Part shown: positions 7,432 to 14,668 of the stretch, piece after piece
Numbering within the stretch: position 1 is the first letter of the stretch
How the letters are laid out: the number at the start of each line of letters is the position of its first letter
Assembly (NCBI RefSeq): GCF_020149935.1
Contig: NZ_CP083757.1
Location: forward strand, 1,612,001 to 1,676,000
Source: Marinilongibacter aquaticus
GTDB taxonomy: Bacteria > Bacteroidota > Bacteroidia > Cytophagales > Spirosomataceae
Length of the DNA: 64,000 nucleotides
Direction: 5' to 3'
Notes under the pieces: generated by a model
Database searches by the model: none
What the model saw: the letters and a program-made list of their open reading frames with translations, nothing else
Told to the model about the DNA's origin: nothing
Made by a program: the position numbers and the translations under genes

Positions 7432-7525
7432 AGCAGTGAAACAGAATTCTACGACGATTAGTTTTTAAGAAATTGGCGAGCCCCAATTTTTTCAATGACG
7501 GACAAGCAAAACACGTATTTGCAAT

Positions 7526-8377
7526 TTATAGGCTTTCTTTTGTCAATTCCGCAGCCAAGGCATAAGCCCAATTTTTCAGCACGATCTGAAAAAACACCAG
7601 CAACTGGTACACGAAAAAGCTCAAGAAAGTAAAAGCCCATAAATCCTTGGGCAAAAGTGCCTTTGCATAGACCATAACCACGGCCAACAGCAAAATGAAA
7701 AAACGAGGCAATAACAATACCAAACAAGGCAAGGTGTGCCGACGAAGACATGTAAAGGCGTGATTGAGCACTTTGGACACCGGCAAAAAACAGCGATTGG
7801 CCAAATGGGCAGCGGCCAGTAAATAAGCAATATACAGGTAAATGGCCAAGGCCAAACCCAAAAGCAAAGGCACAAGTAAGGTGAGAAAGTATTCGGGTTC
7901 GGTATTTGCAGGAGAAATAACCAAAGCCACGGTGCACAGCAAAAAAACAAGGCAAACAGCCAATATGCTTAGGCCTGAGAACACGAAAGTCAACAACAGA
8001 TTCTTGAAGAAAAGCCTTCGCGAAACGCGGAAAAACGTTTTCAACCTAAAGCCCACATCCCTGTTGTGAAACTGATCCATTATTCCCCCGATAAAGAAGA
8101 CCTTGTACAAAATGCCCAAGAAGGCAAGAGGAATAAAGAACAACAGAAACGCAGAGAAATCTGCCCAATTCGCACGCAAAAAATCGGCCAAAATCATGAA
8201 ATCGAAAGTATACCACAAAGACTCAAGCTCGGCAGAGTGCCCTTGCGATTGGCTGAAAAAATGCTGAAAAACCGGCAAGAGCAACGCCGCAAAAAAGGTG
8301 TATACAAGATACATGACCACATGCAAGGGCCATTTCCTCCACAATGCACTTAAACTGGACCGAATCGGCCCCTTCAT
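7526..8377 (-). CDS. Polytopic membrane protein of unknown function
   Basis: A 283-residue, very hydrophobic protein with about six membrane helices (roughly 18-38, 73-98, 127-150, 160-188, 207-228 and 235-258). No motif identifies an activity. The start codon overlaps the stop of the mazG-like gene in an ATGA arrangement (8374-8377), so it is translationally coupled and third in the VOC-mazG-membrane operon. Confidence 0.75.
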   Translation of the reverse strand: MKGPIRSSLSALWRKWPLHVVMYLVYTFFAALLLPVFQHFFSQSQGHSAELESLWYTFDFMILADFLRANWADFSAFLLFFIPLAFLGILYKVFFIGGIMDQFHNRDVGFRLKTFFRVSRRLFFKNLLLTFVFSGLSILAVCLVFLLCTVALVISPANTEPEYFLTLLVPLLLGLALAIYLYIAYLLAAAHLANRCFLPVSKVLNHAFTCLRRHTLPCLVLLLPRFFILLLAVVMVYAKALLPKDLWAFTFLSFFVYQLLVFFQIVLKNWAYALAAELTKESL

Positions 8378-8700
8378 CGCAATTTGGGATTATTCAAATG
8401 CCGCTGGGCATCGCGAATGCTCTTTTTCTCCATGTTTTTGTTCAGGGCCTCGGTCAGGTCAATACCCGTTTGATTGGCCAAACAAATGAGCACAAAAAGC
8501 ACGTCGGCCATTTCATCGCCCAGGTCTTTTCCTTTATCCGATTCTTTCTCAGACTGCTCGCCGTATCTACGCGACATGATGCGGGCCACTTCGCCCACCT
8601 CTTCCATCAAAATGGCCGTGTTGGTCAATTCGTTGAAATAGCGAACACCCACACGCTTTATCCACTCATCTACCTCTTGCTGAGCTTCAGAAATTGTCAT
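8374..8700 (-). CDS. MazG-like nucleotide pyrophosphohydrolase
   Basis: A 108-residue all-alpha NTP pyrophosphatase of the MazG/iMazG superfamily, which hydrolyses non-canonical or excess nucleoside triphosphates to monophosphate and pyrophosphate. The metal-binding residues are E33/E34 and E37 (LMEEVGEVA) and E63 with D66 (GDEMADVLF). I chose the ATG at 8700 because it gives the family-like start MTISEAQ; the longer frame would overlap the upstream gene. It follows the VOC gene with a one-base gap and overlaps the membrane-protein gene by four bases. Confidence 0.9.
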   Translation of the reverse strand: MTISEAQQEVDEWIKRVGVRYFNELTNTAILMEEVGEVARIMSRRYGEQSEKESDKGKDLGDEMADVLFVLICLANQTGIDLTEALNKNMEKKSIRDAQRHLNNPKLR

Positions 8701-8701
8701 A

Positions 8702-9745
8702 TCAATCTGGTTTAACACGCCCCCAGCCCAAAGTGCTTACCATCCATTTGGGCAGTGGTTTTTCCATTCCACGTTTTTGAAGATTGATAAAAATACCAAA
8801 TTTCTTTAAAACAGGCACTTTGTGCGTTTCCACAAATTCCAGCAAGGTACCATCCGGATCGGCGATGTAGCTGAAACGGCCACCCGCTTCACCCATATCA
8901 AAGGTATTTCCACTGTCTACCGTAAATGGGAAACCCGAATCTGCGGCCTTCTTTTTAAAGGCTTCCATATCCAAAGTATCGAAACAAAGGTGAATGTAGC
9001 CCAGATCGCCCCATGAACGTCCATCCATAATGACTTTCGGCTCGTCTTCTATCAACTGCACCAATTCGATTTCTATATTGCCAAAAAGCTTATAAAAAGC
9101 TCCTTGAGCCGTTTCGGGCTTTTTCAGCAGCACTCTTCTTACTCTTCGGTTTCCTCCCGGCAAGGCCGCCAAATCAGAGAATGTGCCCGTGGTGTCGTAT
9201 ACCATTTCCGAAATACCCAAGACATCTTGATAAAGTGCCAAAGAAGCGTCCATGTCGGATACGCCAATCAAGGCTCCAAGCACACCGCCTGTATGATCAG
9301 CTCGCTTTTTGAACCACGAATTGTCGGGCACAATTTGAATCTGATTGCCGTAGGGATCTTTCAACCAAGCGGTATCTTGCCCTTTCGGGTCTTTCGATAC
9401 GTTCAAGTTCAAACTTTCGGCCAAAGCTTTTACATCAGAAGATTTCACCCGCATGGCGTATATTCCTAAATCGCCAAATTCAACGGCTTCTTTTGCCGGA
9501 ATGGGCAAAGGGTTTTTCGACTCCCAAATTTCGGCACCACCACCACCGGCCATATTCACGGCCAAAATTGCTCGTCTTTCGCGAACAACGCCATTTGTAT
9601 GCGGGGTCATCAATTCGGCACGGGCTACGTCATCAAAAACGGGCACATCCAAACCCAAATTTCTGTTGTACCATTTGAAAGCCTCTTCGGCGTTGGGCAC
9701 GCCGATACCAATTTGCTGAATTCCCGTAAACAAACTTTTGCTCAT
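8702..9745 (-). CDS. Two-domain VOC (glyoxalase/dioxygenase-like) protein
   Basis: A 347-residue protein with two VOC modules, about residues 5-145 and 160-310. Each has the paired beta-alpha-beta-beta-beta pattern (IQQIGIGVPNAEEAFKWY; GALIGVSDMDASLALYQDVL) and terminal segments such as DPYGNQIQIVPD and ADPDGTLLEFVE that usually supply a metal-ligating glutamate. Substrate is unknown; the superfamily includes glyoxalases, extradiol dioxygenases and epimerases. The start is ATG 9745. It is the first gene of a three-gene operon and is divergent from the D-threonine aldolase-like gene across an 86-base promoter region. Confidence 0.85.
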   Translation of the reverse strand: MSKSLFTGIQQIGIGVPNAEEAFKWYNRNLGLDVPVFDDVARAELMTPHTNGVVRERRAILAVNMAGGGGAEIWESKNPLPIPAKEAVEFGDLGIYAMRVKSSDVKALAESLNLNVSKDPKGQDTAWLKDPYGNQIQIVPDNSWFKKRADHTGGVLGALIGVSDMDASLALYQDVLGISEMVYDTTGTFSDLAALPGGNRRVRRVLLKKPETAQGAFYKLFGNIEIELVQLIEDEPKVIMDGRSWGDLGYIHLCFDTLDMEAFKKKAADSGFPFTVDSGNTFDMGEAGGRFSYIADPDGTLLEFVETHKVPVLKKFGIFINLQKRGMEKPLPKWMVSTLGWGRVKPD

Positions 9746-9831
9746 CTTTTTCTGCTTGATTAATTCTTGCACAAAAATGGCTTGTTTCCGAGGATTTTCA
9801 ACAGATTTGTAGCAAAATCAACGAAAAGCTC

Positions 9832-10926
9832 ATGGAATGGTATAAAATCGATCAAATTGGTGACTTGAATTCTCCCGGCTTGTTGCTCTACAAAAACAGG
9901 ATGGAAGTGAACATTGCTGAAATGTTGAATATGGTAGAAGGCCAAACCGAGCGATTGATGCCGCATGTCAAAACCAATAAATGCCAGCAAGTCATTGCCT
10001 CGATGGTCAAACAGGGCATCACGAAATTCAAAGCCTCGACAATGGCTGAAGCTGCTTTGGCCGCCCAATCCGAAGCCGAATACGTTTTGATCGCCCACCA
10101 AGCTGTGGGGCCAAAAATCAACGAACTTTTTGAATTCCAATTGGCCTACCGAAAAACAAAATTGGCGACATTGATCGACAATTTGGAAATGGCCCAATTG
10201 CTGGATCACCGAGCAGGTGTACGGGAGCAAAAACTAAGGGTTTACATCGATGTGAACAATGGCATGGACCGCAGCGGCATAAAACCCGGCGAAGGTTTGA
10301 GCCAATTGCTCGAAAGCATGCGGAATTTCGAACACTTGATTTTTATGGGCCTCCACATATACGATGGACACCTTCGCGACAGCGATTTGCGTATCCGAAC
10401 CGAGAATGTGCAGGCCGGCATCGCAATTGTCGAACCGTACATCACCGCCATGCGAGAAGCCTATCCCGAAACCGAAGTGGTGGCTGGGGGAACACCCACT
10501 TTTTCTGTACACCGTCACCGTCAGGACTTCGTCTGCAGCCCCGGCACTTGTGTATTTCAAGATTGGGGATATGCGGAGAAATTGCCCGAACAAAAATTCC
10601 AGCCCGCAGTACTCATTCTCGCACGCATTATCTCTAAACCCACGGAAGGGATCGTCACCATCGACCTGGGGCACAAGGCGGTGGCCGCCGAAAACCCTGT
10701 AGAGCGTCGGTTTAAAATTTTGAACCTCTCGGGCTACGCCCTACTTTCGCAAAGTGAAGAACACGGTGTGCTGCAAGTGGAAAATTGGGAAGAATTGCAA
10801 GTAGGCGATGCACTGTATGCTCTTCCGTATCATATTTGCCCTTCGGTAAACCTTCACTCCGAAATAGCTGTTATAGAAGACAATGAACACGTGGCCAATT
10901 GGCCCACGATAGCTGCAATACGATAA
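9832..10926 (+). CDS. D-threonine aldolase / D-serine dehydratase family PLP enzyme
   Basis: A 364-residue fold-type III PLP enzyme with an alanine-racemase-like N-terminal barrel. K47 in RLMPHVKTNKC is the expected PLP lysine. The C-terminal metal site is suggested by H334 and C336 in YHICPSVN, the H-x-C pattern known from D-serine dehydratase. The family cleaves D-beta-hydroxy amino acids to glycine and an aldehyde, or dehydrates D-serine; the exact reaction cannot be told here. A GroES-like gene follows after six bases and an esterase after that, so the three are probably an operon. Confidence 0.88.
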   Translation: MEWYKIDQIGDLNSPGLLLYKNRMEVNIAEMLNMVEGQTERLMPHVKTNKCQQVIASMVKQGITKFKASTMAEAALAAQSEAEYVLIAHQAVGPKINELFEFQLAYRKTKLATLIDNLEMAQLLDHRAGVREQKLRVYIDVNNGMDRSGIKPGEGLSQLLESMRNFEHLIFMGLHIYDGHLRDSDLRIRTENVQAGIAIVEPYITAMREAYPETEVVAGGTPTFSVHRHRQDFVCSPGTCVFQDWGYAEKLPEQKFQPAVLILARIISKPTEGIVTIDLGHKAVAAENPVERRFKILNLSGYALLSQSEEHGVLQVENWEELQVGDALYALPYHICPSVNLHSEIAVIEDNEHVANWPTIAAIR

Positions 10927-10932
10927 TTTATT

Positions 10933-11307
10933 ATGGAAATTACTGCTGATAACAAATTGAAGAGATTGGAAATTGTTGGCGACAAGGTGTTGATCAAGCC
11001 CAAAGCTCACAATGGGCAAACCAAAACAGGCTTGTTTTTACCACCGACGGTTGTCGAAAAAGAAGCTGTGCAAAGCGGCTATGTAGTGAAAGTAGGCCCG
11101 GGCTATCCTTTGCCCAATGCCACAGAAGACGAACCGTGGAAAAACACGGAAGAGAAAGTGAAATATATGCCGCTTCAAGCCGAAGAAGGTGATTTGGCCA
11201 TTTACTTGCAAAGGCATGCCATCGAAATTCAATACAACGACGAAAAATATGTCATTGTACCGCAAAGCTCGATTCTGATGCTCGAGCGATCCGAAGACCT
11301 TTTCTAA
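10933..11307 (+). CDS. GroES-like co-chaperonin, orphan
   Basis: A 124-residue protein of the Cpn10/GroES fold: the N-terminal strand EIVGDKVLIKPK, a mobile-loop-like TKTGLFLPPTV and the C-terminal KYVIVPQSSILMLE. It is longer than canonical GroES (about 95-100 residues) because of an insertion around residues 55-80. No groEL is adjacent. Encoded six bases after the PLP-enzyme gene, it may be a specialised or secondary co-chaperonin. Whether it can cap GroEL is not known. Confidence 0.85.
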   Translation: MEITADNKLKRLEIVGDKVLIKPKAHNGQTKTGLFLPPTVVEKEAVQSGYVVKVGPGYPLPNATEDEPWKNTEEKVKYMPLQAEEGDLAIYLQRHAIEIQYNDEKYVIVPQSSILMLERSEDLF

Positions 11308-11324
11308 ACCATAAGCCCTAAACC

Positions 11325-12086
11325 ATGTTTAAAAAGACCCTTTTCTTTGTTTTAGTTTGCCTTTCACTGAGCACTTTTGGACAAGAATTCCAGAAACAGA
11401 GTTTCACTTCGAAAGAAGGTTTTACGCTCAATTACCGCATTCTTTTTCCCGAAAATTACGAGGCTTCCAAGGCCTATCCTGTATTGCTTTTTTTGCACGG
11501 TGCTGGGGAACGCGGCGATGACAACGAAAAGCAATTGACACACGGCAAAGCGTATTTGGAAGCGGCTTCTGAAAAAGTGAACGCTATAATTGTGGCTCCA
11601 CAATGCCCAAAAGACAGCTATTGGTCGACAGTGGAAGTAGACCGCAGCCACTACCCTATCGCACTTGATTTTGACTACAAAAGACCCAATCGCCCGCCTA
11701 TGCAGGCAGCCATCGAATTGGTGCAAAAGATGGTCAAAGAGGGCAAAGCCCAAGCCGATAAACTTTATATCATGGGGCTTTCGATGGGTGGAATGGGCAC
11801 ACTCGAAAGCATCTACCGGTTCCCAAAAATGTTTCAGGCGGCAATTGCGATTTGCGGAGCCGCAGACTTGAAAGCCTACGCAAAAAAATCGCCCAAAATT
11901 CCAATTTGGCTTTTCCATGGAGACAGCGACAGCGTAGTGGGTGTAGAGAATTCACGCCAATTGAAAGCCTTGCTAAAAAGCAAAGACAGAGAAGTTTTTT
12001 ATACAGAATTCCCCGGTGTAAACCACAACAGCTGGGACAATGTATTTGCTGTACCACTGACACTCGATTGGCTTTTGGGCCATTGA
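11325..12086 (+). CDS. Secreted alpha/beta hydrolase (prolyl oligopeptidase/esterase-like)
   Basis: A 253-residue exported serine hydrolase with a signal peptide to about residue 20. Catalytic elements: oxyanion HGAGERG at 58-64, nucleophile S153 in GLSMGG, acid D202 in HGDSDSVV and H234 in GVNHNSW. This is the family annotated as phospholipase/carboxylesterase or dienelactone hydrolase-like. It follows the GroES-like gene by 17 bases and ends two bases before the convergent nagB-like gene. The substrate is unknown; an ester of a polysaccharide is one possibility. Confidence 0.88.
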   Translation: MFKKTLFFVLVCLSLSTFGQEFQKQSFTSKEGFTLNYRILFPENYEASKAYPVLLFLHGAGERGDDNEKQLTHGKAYLEAASEKVNAIIVAPQCPKDSYWSTVEVDRSHYPIALDFDYKRPNRPPMQAAIELVQKMVKEGKAQADKLYIMGLSMGGMGTLESIYRFPKMFQAAIAICGAADLKAYAKKSPKIPIWLFHGDSDSVVGVENSRQLKALLKSKDREVFYTEFPGVNHNSWDNVFAVPLTLDWLLGH

Positions 12087-12087
12087 T

Positions 12088-12786
12088 TTAGTCAAGCATA
12101 AAGCAATGGCAATTGGGATGCATCCAAAGCATCGACACAGGCAGAAAACTGCTTATTTTCTTTGTCATAAATTGCTTTTTGACTTCCTCTTTGCCCTGTC
12201 CTACAAACAGCAAGATCACGAGTTTGGACTCCATAAGGGCACGCATGCCCAATGTCAGGCCCAATTGCGGAGTCTTGTCCACTTTTTGCTTTATCATGGA
12301 ATGACTTTGCGTTAAAGCATCCAACTGAGCAATATGACAATCGGGCCGCAAAAAGGCTGCAGGTTCATTGAAACCCAAATGCCCGTTTTTGCCCACACCC
12401 AAAATGCTCACGTCGATTGGCCCTTGATTTTTCAGCACTTGCTCGGCTCTTTTGCATTCTTCTTGCAAATGCTCGGCATCGCCGCGTAAACCAAAATAAT
12501 TTTGCAAATGTATACCCAATGGAGCAATCAAATGCTGATGCAAATAATACTCGCAACTGCTCGGATGATCTGGCGGAACACCTACCCATTCATCCAATTT
12601 GATCAATCGGAAATTGGAGAAAACCCATTTGCGTGAGTTAAGCCAAGATCGATACAAAGCGAGAGGAGAATTTCCCGTTGCCGCACAAATCAAAGGGCTC
12701 GACCGCATACTCACGTATTCGTCGAACACAAGATTGGCTTTGTTGACGAGTGCTTCTTCGTTTGCACAATCATAAATCTGCATCAT
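12088..12786 (-). CDS. Glucosamine/galactosamine-6-phosphate isomerase-deaminase family protein
   Basis: A 232-residue member of the NagB/AgaI/6-phosphogluconolactonase superfamily. LDEWVG supplies D65, the counterpart of NagB D72. GVGKNGHLGFNEP gives N134, H136 and E141. In E. coli NagB these positions are D141, H143 and E148, so the Asp of the catalytic triad is Asn here. This fits a galactosamine-6-phosphate isomerase-like or divergent enzyme better than a classical NagB. The ATG at 12786 is preferred over the upstream TTG. It lies eight bases after the GMC oxidoreductase gene, so both are likely one operon. Confidence 0.8.
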   Translation of the reverse strand: MMQIYDCANEEALVNKANLVFDEYVSMRSSPLICAATGNSPLALYRSWLNSRKWVFSNFRLIKLDEWVGVPPDHPSSCEYYLHQHLIAPLGIHLQNYFGLRGDAEHLQEECKRAEQVLKNQGPIDVSILGVGKNGHLGFNEPAAFLRPDCHIAQLDALTQSHSMIKQKVDKTPQLGLTLGMRALMESKLVILLFVGQGKEEVKKQFMTKKISSFLPVSMLWMHPNCHCFMLD

Positions 12787-12794
12787 TCCCAAGC

Positions 12795-14486
12795 TTAGAG
12801 TTTACCACTTTTCACCTGTTCGGCCGCATAATTGGTTGCTCTTGCCGTAAGGGCCATGTAAAGAATAGAAGGGCTTTGGTTTCCCGTGCTGGTCATGCAA
12901 GCACCGTCGGTCACAAATACATTTTGGCAGGCATGCAACTGGTTCCACTCATTCAATAAAGAGGTTTCCGGGTCTTTGCCCATTCGCACGCCCCCCATCT
13001 CGTGGATATCCAGCCCGGGAGCCTGTTGCGAATCGTGAGCCTGGACTTCGTAGCAACCCGCCGCTTCGAGCATAGCCTTGCCCTCATTCAAAAAATCGGC
13101 CACCATTTTTTCGTCGTTTTCGTCGTAATCCACATCGGTAACCAAAAGCGGTATTCCCCAAGAATCGGTTTCTTTCTCGCTCAAATACACTCTGTTCGTA
13201 GCCTTGGGTATTGTTTCACCCTGCATATACATATTGATATGCCATTGACCGGGAGTAGATATACGATTCTTTAAATCCGCCCCCATCAAGTTCTCTGCTC
13301 CGTCCCAACTGTCGCGGTAAGCCCCCATGAAAGTGGTATAACCACCGACAAAGTCCATTTCTTGTTTGCCCACATTTCTGAAATTCACCAAAATGGGTTC
13401 GGAAGGTTTTCTTCCAAAAAAATATTTGTCTTCAAATCCATCGATTTTACCGTTCACGCTGCCGCGATACAAATGAAAGCAAATGTACCTGCCCATGAGG
13501 TCATGGTCATTGCCCAAGCCCTTGGGGAATCGATTCGACTTGGAATTGAGCAAAATCAGGTTGGTGTTCAAAGCCGAAGCGTTCATAAAAATCACCTTGG
13601 CCTTAAAAAATATCTCTTCTTTGCTATTTGCGTCAATCACTTTCACACCAGCGGCCTTCCCCGTAGTTTCATCGTATACGATAGAATGCACAACCGAATG
13701 CGGCCGCAAAGTGAGGTTTCCTGTTTTTTCTGCCCAAGGCAAAGTAGAAGAAACCGAACTGAAATACCCTCCATACGGGCAGCCTCGCATGCATTTATTT
13801 CGGGCTTGACAATCGCTTCGGCCTTGTGCATAATGAATATCTTTTGCCTTGCTCAGCTGAGCCCACCGCCCTTGCACAAGGTGTCGGCCGTATTTTTCGA
13901 GCAATTTTTCTTTGAAATGCTGCTCCACACAGTTGAGCTCAAAAGGAGGCAAGTACTCCCCATCGGGCATGGCTTCCAAACCATCTGCATTTCCACAAAC
14001 CCCAATAAACCGCTCGACATGACTATACCAATCTTTCACATCCTCGTAAGCGATGGGCCATTCGATGCCGTATTCGAATTTGGCCGGAGCCTTGAATTCG
14101 TAGTCGCTCCAACGCTGGCAGGCACGGCCCCAAGTCAAGGATTTTCCGCCCACTTGATAGCCGCGAATCCAATCGAAAGGCTTTTCCTGCACATAAGGGT
14201 GATCGGCATCTTGAATAAAAAAATGATCGGTGGCATCGGAAAAGCCCGCCGCCCGTGTAATCAAGGGATTGGCCTCCATGAATTTCTTCGACATCCTTCC
14301 CCGATGAGGAAAATCCCAACTTTCTTGCAAAGCGGTGGGATAATCTTCATTGTGTTTCACGTCTCGCCCGCGTTCGAGCACCAAGGTTTTCAAACCTTTT
14401 TCGCAAAGCTCTTTTGCGGCCCATCCTCCAGAAATTCCAGACCCCACGACTATGGCGTCGAATTCCGTTTCCTCATTGTTTTTCAT
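12795..14486 (-). CDS. GMC family FAD-dependent oxidoreductase
   Basis: A 563-residue flavoprotein of the glucose-methanol-choline family. The ADP-binding motif GSGISGGWAAKEL is at 16-28, the second FAD segment RGYQVGGKSLTWG near 128-140, the substrate-side HEMGGVRMG near 495, and the C-terminal STGNQSPSILYMALTARA contains the conserved catalytic-region residues. A CxxxxxCMRGCPYG cysteine cluster near residue 235 is typical of Bacteroidota gluconate/sugar dehydrogenase-like members. The usual small subunit 3 gene is not adjacent. With the following NagB/AgaI-like gene this suggests sugar oxidation, but the substrate is inference. Confidence 0.88.
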   Translation of the reverse strand: MKNNEETEFDAIVVGSGISGGWAAKELCEKGLKTLVLERGRDVKHNEDYPTALQESWDFPHRGRMSKKFMEANPLITRAAGFSDATDHFFIQDADHPYVQEKPFDWIRGYQVGGKSLTWGRACQRWSDYEFKAPAKFEYGIEWPIAYEDVKDWYSHVERFIGVCGNADGLEAMPDGEYLPPFELNCVEQHFKEKLLEKYGRHLVQGRWAQLSKAKDIHYAQGRSDCQARNKCMRGCPYGGYFSSVSSTLPWAEKTGNLTLRPHSVVHSIVYDETTGKAAGVKVIDANSKEEIFFKAKVIFMNASALNTNLILLNSKSNRFPKGLGNDHDLMGRYICFHLYRGSVNGKIDGFEDKYFFGRKPSEPILVNFRNVGKQEMDFVGGYTTFMGAYRDSWDGAENLMGADLKNRISTPGQWHINMYMQGETIPKATNRVYLSEKETDSWGIPLLVTDVDYDENDEKMVADFLNEGKAMLEAAGCYEVQAHDSQQAPGLDIHEMGGVRMGKDPETSLLNEWNQLHACQNVFVTDGACMTSTGNQSPSILYMALTARATNYAAEQVKSGKL

Positions 14487-14638
14487 TTCTTAAGATCAGG
14501 TCAAATAATCCGAAAAGCTAAGAAATTGTGCTTTGAAATGAAAAAATATAATTGAAAAAAGCGTTTGCTCATATTATAGAAATTTAGCTAACGGCCAATT
14601 TATTGCACTGGAATAAAGGTCATAAGGCATTTGTATGC

Positions 14639-14646
14639 TACCTTTG
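14639..14646 (+). promoter_or_regulatory. -7 promoter element of the CcmF-like gene
   Basis: TACCTTTG fits TAnnTTTG, 22 bases before the chosen ATG at 14669. This supports 14669 over the earlier in-frame TTG at 14603, which would lie upstream of transcription. Confidence 0.5.
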
Positions 14647-14668
14647 CGGCGAAATCAGAACCCAGAAA

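Noticed and set aside
7470-7492. AAATTGG/CCAATTT hairpin with T-run
   Set aside because: The T-run is on the plus strand, where no gene ends; on the minus strand the hairpin has no T-run, so it is not a supported terminator.
13362-14555. 397-codon plus-strand open frame
   Set aside because: Entirely antisense to the GMC oxidoreductase, whose FAD motifs are unambiguous; composition is that of a shadow frame.
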